Of a DNA stretch of 64,000 bases, positions 61,781 to 64,000 are shown in pieces; within the stretch, counting starts at the first letter, position 1; each line of letters starts with the position of its first letter. The notes beneath the pieces were generated by a model, which did not search any database, was not told the DNA's origin, and worked only from the letters and a program-made list of their open reading frames with translations. The position numbers were made by a program, and so were the translations under genes. Source of the DNA: Apostichopus japonicus (Eukaryota; Echinodermata; Holothuroidea; Aspidochirotida; Stichopodidae); NCBI RefSeq assembly GCF_037975245.1, contig NC_092568.1, positions 9,260,001 through 9,324,000 on the forward strand. Reading direction: 5' to 3'.

Positions 61781-63025
61781 AACTATGTAAACCTATAATA
61801 CAAAAGTACTGCCAGACAGTACAATATAATAGCTAAGCTAACTTCATTTGAATTTGTTGTTAAATCGTTCTGTTTATATCATGTCAAATTGTATTGATGT
61901 CATTATGAACTAAACCATATTAATGTGTGTTAGAACTTCAAAAGCAATCCACTGAAAGTTTTCACTCCTTGCGATCTGGCCTTCCACTGAATTTTTCGTC
62001 GCCCATATTAAAAAGCTAAAGGTATTTCATGATTCTAATATCTTTGACTATTTTAAACTCATCGAGTCTGGTCACTTTAAATGGCTACTTTTCACTATAA
62101 GTTGTTTAATAAATGATTCCAATTGAAACATGTAACAAAATGAAATAAATAGCTGCAAATAGAAAAAAAGATCCCCTTTCTATACCTTGAACCCCCCCGC
62201 CCCCCCAACAAGGCAGAATCAACCTCGCAAAATTCATGATATATTGATTGGAGTAAATTATTTGACAGTCTCTACAGGATGCAAAGTCTAAGGCTGAATT
62301 TATACAGTAGTGAATCCCTCACCAAAACCAGGAGAGAAATTTATCAGCAAAATTGGCCAAAATCGTTTCCACTTTCCCCCCAAGGTTTGTAAAAGTCTCC
62401 TACCGACAAATATGATATATGGGTGTGTTTATACCAATTGACAATGGCAACATGACATGCAGTGATTATAGATTCATCTTTATATCTCAGAACCAGTTGG
62501 TAAGTACTACTCTACTATAGACCAACCTATCTATCTAAAGTATTGCTTGATCTGCGGGTGTGACTTGATGGAGTCAATTTGAAGATCTTTCTTCATTGAA
62601 AGAGAAGCCTATCCATCAACCATCATCATCATGTGCACCCCCCAACCAGAAGGAAATGCCTATGATGTACAACTCTCTTCCCCCATACAAAACTTCCATT
62701 TTATAGCATACCATTTAGAGGATATCACCAAAATTTTAATGTTCCCCTCTTAAAGTAGAATTAGGACTTGGGGAAAATCGATGAATGACATCACAGAATC
62801 ATTTAGTGATGGGTATTTTTTTTCGAATGTTTTGTTGATTGATCACAATTGCTTATTTTTCCTTAAAACGACTGATTATTTGTAAATGAAAGAAGGATTA
62901 AATTCTTAACAGTACCAAAGATACTGCATGGCATTGTTTTCAATGGCACTTAACTGCCAATAAATGACTAAACATGGATAAAACTGAAGGAGTCCACGAG
63001 CGCCTTGGCCCAAAGACTTTATTGG

Positions 63026-63104
63026 GTGGGGTCCAGGGGCCCGCCATAGGGTCCCTAATGGTCCCGGGCAGAGCCCCGGCGGGGCCCAGAGGGGCGGACT
63101 CACA
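63026..63104. other. GC-rich palindromic patch
   Basis: About 80 bp with GGGGCCCGCC, GGTCCCGGGC and GCCCCGGCGGGGCCC, in strong contrast to its AT-rich surroundings. Probably a transposon fragment; no ends were identified. Confidence 0.45.
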
Positions 63105-63599
63105 TCTAGAAATCTTCAACTTTGTTTCTGTTTGGTCTCTGAATTGATATGTCAGTCATAAAAATATTTTAACAAAAGTCACATCTGACAAGTGATTAGA
63201 CTTAAATTAGGAAAGACTTGTCTACTTAACGTCCAGTGGTAACTTTTTTTATCAATGATTAATATAATTGAAACTTAAACTAAAAACCGAAACATATTTA
63301 AACTTTGCCCACAAGAATAAAATCATCTTCTTATACTGTCTACAACATGCACATATGGTATCATAAGTACATTTAAAGAGCACTATCGGGTATCCGGGCA
63401 CATTCACTTTATTGGAAACATAAAACCCTATAAAATAAAGATACTTCAGGGCCGTAGTCTGGGTTACAATCCCTAGGGGGTAGTTGAGGAACATTGAGAA
63501 ACATCATGTATCCCCCAAATGTTACATAGTGGTGCTTTGATGTGCATATATACCACAGCTATTTTAAAAGAAATTTCTAGTGGCTGAGCCCTTTCCCAA

Positions 63600-63750
63600 A
63601 AGGAACTATCATGACACTATCTTAGTGGAGCACAACCATCGGTTGGCGCATAGCATGGCAAGAAAAATTTTGCCAGAATAACTGGAAATGGCACTTCCCA
63701 GGCCCTGTGAGTTGCATCTAAACATTCTTAATTTTGAGATATCATGTTTT
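63600..63750 (+). mobile_element. Old hAT-like remnant, CAGGCGCGTAGC family core
   Basis: ACTATCTTAGTGGAGCACAACC, GGTTGGCGCATAGC and GGAAATGGCACTTCCCAGGC match the core of 36.6 and 39.9 kb with many changes. Both ends are lost. It lies about 180 bp past the donor of the gene 2 SNARE exon. Confidence 0.75.
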
Positions 63751-63929
63751 AGAGATTCACACTTATAAATCACTTTGTCGGGGAAGTCTAGGACTAAATG
63801 TTACTTTATAAGCTCTGGTTTAATCCAGCAATGGGTTACGTCTAACACAACAAATGCTGTCCTCTTTAATCTAGCTGTAAAGAGAACCGATGTGAGACAA
63901 ACTCAACCAGACGTACGAAATAGTCTTAC

Positions 63930-64000
63930 CTTGTTCACGATGCGGTCAACTTGTCTATTCTGAGAGTCAATTTCAGTGGACATGTCCATCGCCATATGGC
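63930..64000 (-). CDS. SNAP25: SNAP-25-like gene 2, second SNARE-helix exon (partial, cut by window edge)
   Basis: Read from the window edge, the last 23 codons of this exon give HMAMDMSTEIDSQ then NRQVDRIVNK, followed by the donor GTAAGA. This aligns with exon 6 of gene 1 and with the zero-layer DTQ segment of human SNAP-25; the zero-layer Gln is in DSQ. It differs from gene 1 at many codons (STEI for GNEI, QNRQV for QNNQI, RIVNK for RTNQK), so it is a diverged paralogue rather than an assembly duplicate. It ends in phase 0 and can splice to any of the three terminal exons at 56.5, 50.9 or 44.9 kb. Upstream exons lie beyond the window. Confidence 0.93.

Larger units (their letters stand above)
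56504..63929. other. Gene 2 intron before terminal exon a
   Basis: A 7.4-kb intron on the minus strand. It holds (AG)n at 58189-58209, a G run at about 58691, the 20-bp minisatellite (60225-60822), a dispersed repeat copy, a GC-rich patch and an old hAT-like remnant. No other exon was recognised. Confidence 0.55.

Overview
This is animal nuclear DNA: AT-rich, intron-rich and crowded with short transposable elements. It has almost no long open frames, and the only coding signal I trust is split into small exons with GT-AG boundaries. The tRNA-headed SINEs, many hAT-type miniature elements and long poly-G/poly-C runs would suit a marine invertebrate, perhaps an echinoderm or other deuterostome. 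That placement is a guess; nothing in the window proves the taxon.

Two SNAP-25-family (Qbc-SNARE) genes lie head to tail on the minus strand. Gene 1 (25304 down to 15813) is complete. Seven coding exons join in frame to a 209-residue protein with both SNARE helices, a palmitoylation-type cysteine cluster and both zero-layer glutamines. Its exon layout matches vertebrate SNAP25. Gene 2 enters from the right edge. Its second-SNARE exon ends at 63930 and is followed by three separate, in-phase terminal exons at about 56.5, 50.9 and 44.9 kb. Each encodes a different version of the last 20-21 residues (layers +3 to +8) with its own stop codon. This alternative-last-exon array is the most interesting biology in the window.

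The rest is mobile and repetitive DNA. At least eight hAT-like non-autonomous elements keep exact 8-bp target-site duplications, and others keep near-exact ones. Some are nested, and one appears inside-out with its target duplications facing inward. A tRNA-headed SINE near 6.2 kb carries a complete type I hammerhead ribozyme core. A second full SINE lies at 33.1 kb and a degraded one inside gene 1 intron 5. Minisatellites occur at 13.2 kb (31-bp unit), 54.8 kb (about 31-33 bp) and 60.2 kb (20 bp).

Layout: 0-15.8 kb, repeats with no recognised gene; 15.8-25.3 kb, gene 1; 25.3-44.9 kb, the intergenic transposon-rich block, densest at 31-41.6 kb; 44.9-64 kb, the 3' half of gene 2 with its alternative ends and long introns.
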